A DNA stretch of 7,119 nucleotides from Clostridiales bacterium (GTDB lineage: Bacteria > Bacillota_A > Clostridia > Christensenellales > Borkfalkiaceae): positions 1 to 7,119 of the forward strand of contig SVHQ01000086.1 of assembly GCA_015055785.1 (NCBI GenBank). The letters are read 5' to 3'. Positions 6,182-7,119 of the stretch are shown in pieces. The translations under genes were made by a program, and so were the position numbers. The notes below the pieces were generated by a model. It did no database searches, was not told the origin of the DNA, and saw only the letters and a list, made by a program, of their open reading frames with translations. Each line of letters begins with the position of its first letter. Position 1 is the stretch's first letter.

Positions 6182-7119
6182 TTACTCGCTAAGCTGCTTC
6201 TTATACTTCTCTTCTTCTTCGTCATTACAATATACAAAATGCCCAGGCGAAACCTCACGCAAAGAAGGTTGATTAACCGAATAATCATGCTCAGCAATAG
6301 GATTATACGTAATTCTTGTACGTTTCTTTTCGTAAATAGGGTCAGGCAAAGGAATTGCTGACAATAACGATTTCGTATAAGGATGTAATGGATGTTTAAA
6401 CAATTCGTCCGAGGTAGCAAGTTCTACCATCTTACCGAAATACATAACACCGATTCTATCCGAGAAGTATTTTACGACAGATAAGTCGTGTGCAATAAAC
6501 AAAATAGTAAGCCCTAAACGGTCTCTTAAATCGTTAAGAAGATTGATTACCTGCGCTTGGATAGATACGTCCAATGCAGAAATCGGTTCGTCTGCGATAA
6601 TCATTTCAGGCTGCATGATAATTGCTCTTGCAATACCAATACGCTGACGCTGACCACCAGAGAACTCATGAGGATAACGATCGGCATGCTCTCTTACCAA
6701 ACCTACTGTTTCCAAAATTTCATATACTTTTTCCGTAATGTACTTTTGGTCGCGAATACCGTTTATAATCAAGCCTTCCGCTATAATTTCACGTACCGTC
6801 ATACGAGGGTCAAGCGAAGCAATAGGATCTTGGAAAATCATCTGAATTTGCGTAATCAATCTGCTCTTTTTTGCGACACGGCATCTCGATGCAAATTCTT
6901 TTTTCAATGCTTTTAATTCTTCTTCATTGCCTTCTGCTGCTTTAAATTTTTCCTCATATTCCGCTTCCAATGCTGCAATCAAAGAAGCAGCATACTGTCT
7001 ATCCACTTCTTTGCTGTCAACTTTTGCGCTACGAATTAAAGCTCTGTTTTCGTCTACGACTTTACCAAGCTCCTCATTGATTTGCTTAATTTTCTCCGCA
7101 ACTTCTTCTTTTTTGCTTT
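6182..7119 (-). CDS. oppF: Oligopeptide/dipeptide ABC transporter ATP-binding protein (OppF/DppF type), 5' end outside window
   Basis: This cytoplasmic nucleotide-binding subunit energises peptide import with OppB, OppC and usually OppD. The frame is open to the right edge and Walker A is not seen, so the GTG at 7006 is internal and the gene is partial. Features in order are a charged, helix-prone segment of about 88 residues (edge to about 6860), the Q-loop QMIFQDPIASLDPRMT (about 6842-6795), signature SGGQRQRIGIARA (about 6661-6623), Walker B MIIADEP with D-loop SALD (about 6604-6570), and the switch His in FIAHDLSVVKYFSDR (about 6529-6485). The C-terminal oligopeptide-specific region has HPLHPYTKSLLSAIPLPDP and ends with EVSPGHFVYC and an acidic tail. 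The long insertion before the Q-loop is unusual for OppF, where that stretch is short. DppF or a nickel-transport relative cannot be excluded on these motifs. The DUF3899-like gene follows after 20 bases. Confidence 0.9.
   Translation of the reverse strand, partial: SKKEEVAEKIKQINEELGKVVDENRALIRSAKVDSKEVDRQYAASLIAALEAEYEEKFKAAEGNEEELKALKKEFASRCRVAKKSRLITQIQMIFQDPIASLDPRMTVREIIAEGLIINGIRDQKYITEKVYEILETVGLVREHADRYPHEFSGGQRQRIGIARAIIMQPEMIIADEPISALDVSIQAQVINLLNDLRDRLGLTILFIAHDLSVVKYFSDRIGVMYFGKMVELATSDELFKHPLHPYTKSLLSAIPLPDPIYEKKRTRITYNPIAEHDYSVNQPSLREVSPGHFVYCNDEEEEKYKKQLSE

Noticed and set aside
6148..6420. Minus-strand ORF of 90 codons spanning the oppF end and the start of the next gene
   Set aside because: It overlaps the conserved C-terminal region of the ATPase in another frame and has no ribosome binding site or domain.
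6557..6916. Plus-strand ORF of 119 codons opposite the transporter ATPase
   Set aside because: It is antisense to the conserved Q-loop and signature region. Its Asn/Arg/Phe-rich product looks like a shadow of the real gene.
6182..7006. GTG at 7006 as the true start of the transporter gene
   Set aside because: The frame stays open through the right edge, there is no good ribosome binding site, and a start here would leave the ATPase without Walker A.

Overview
The window is AT-rich. Every gene I can support lies on the minus strand, so transcription runs from high to low coordinates. Strong Shine-Dalgarno sites (AGGAGG-like), GTG as well as ATG starts, a U-tailed intrinsic terminator and the gene content all suggest a low-GC Bacillota, most likely in the class Clostridia. 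I infer this from sequence style and protein motifs, without a database search. The DNPR motif in MurE predicts meso-diaminopimelate peptidoglycan.

Layout from the right edge, in transcription order: (1) An OppF-type oligopeptide/dipeptide ABC transporter ATPase enters from beyond position 7119. Its Walker A lies outside the window, and a long charged coiled-coil-like segment sits just before its Q-loop. (2) Twenty bases later comes a small membrane protein resembling DUF3899, with a GTG start. It is probably the last gene of the transporter operon, because a good rho-independent terminator lies about 55 bases past its stop. (3) A non-coding gap of 282 bases separates the two units and probably holds the promoter of the next one. 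(4) A compact cell-wall and division run follows: murE, mraY, murD, ftsW and the start of murA, which runs off the left edge.

The five wall genes cover linked steps of peptidoglycan precursor supply and use. MurA makes the first committed precursor. MurD and MurE add D-Glu and meso-DAP in the cytoplasm. MraY moves the muropeptide onto undecaprenyl phosphate to form lipid I. FtsW polymerises lipid II at the division site. The run is a trimmed, rearranged version of the classical dcw cluster: murF is absent between murE and mraY, murG is absent between ftsW and murA, and murE is the first gene.

I found no mobile element, CRISPR array, tRNA or rRNA, and no convincing new system. The points most worth a second look are the large out-of-phase overlap of murD and ftsW, which gives MurD an acidic tail and FtsW a basic leader, and the coiled-coil insertion in the OppF nucleotide-binding domain.
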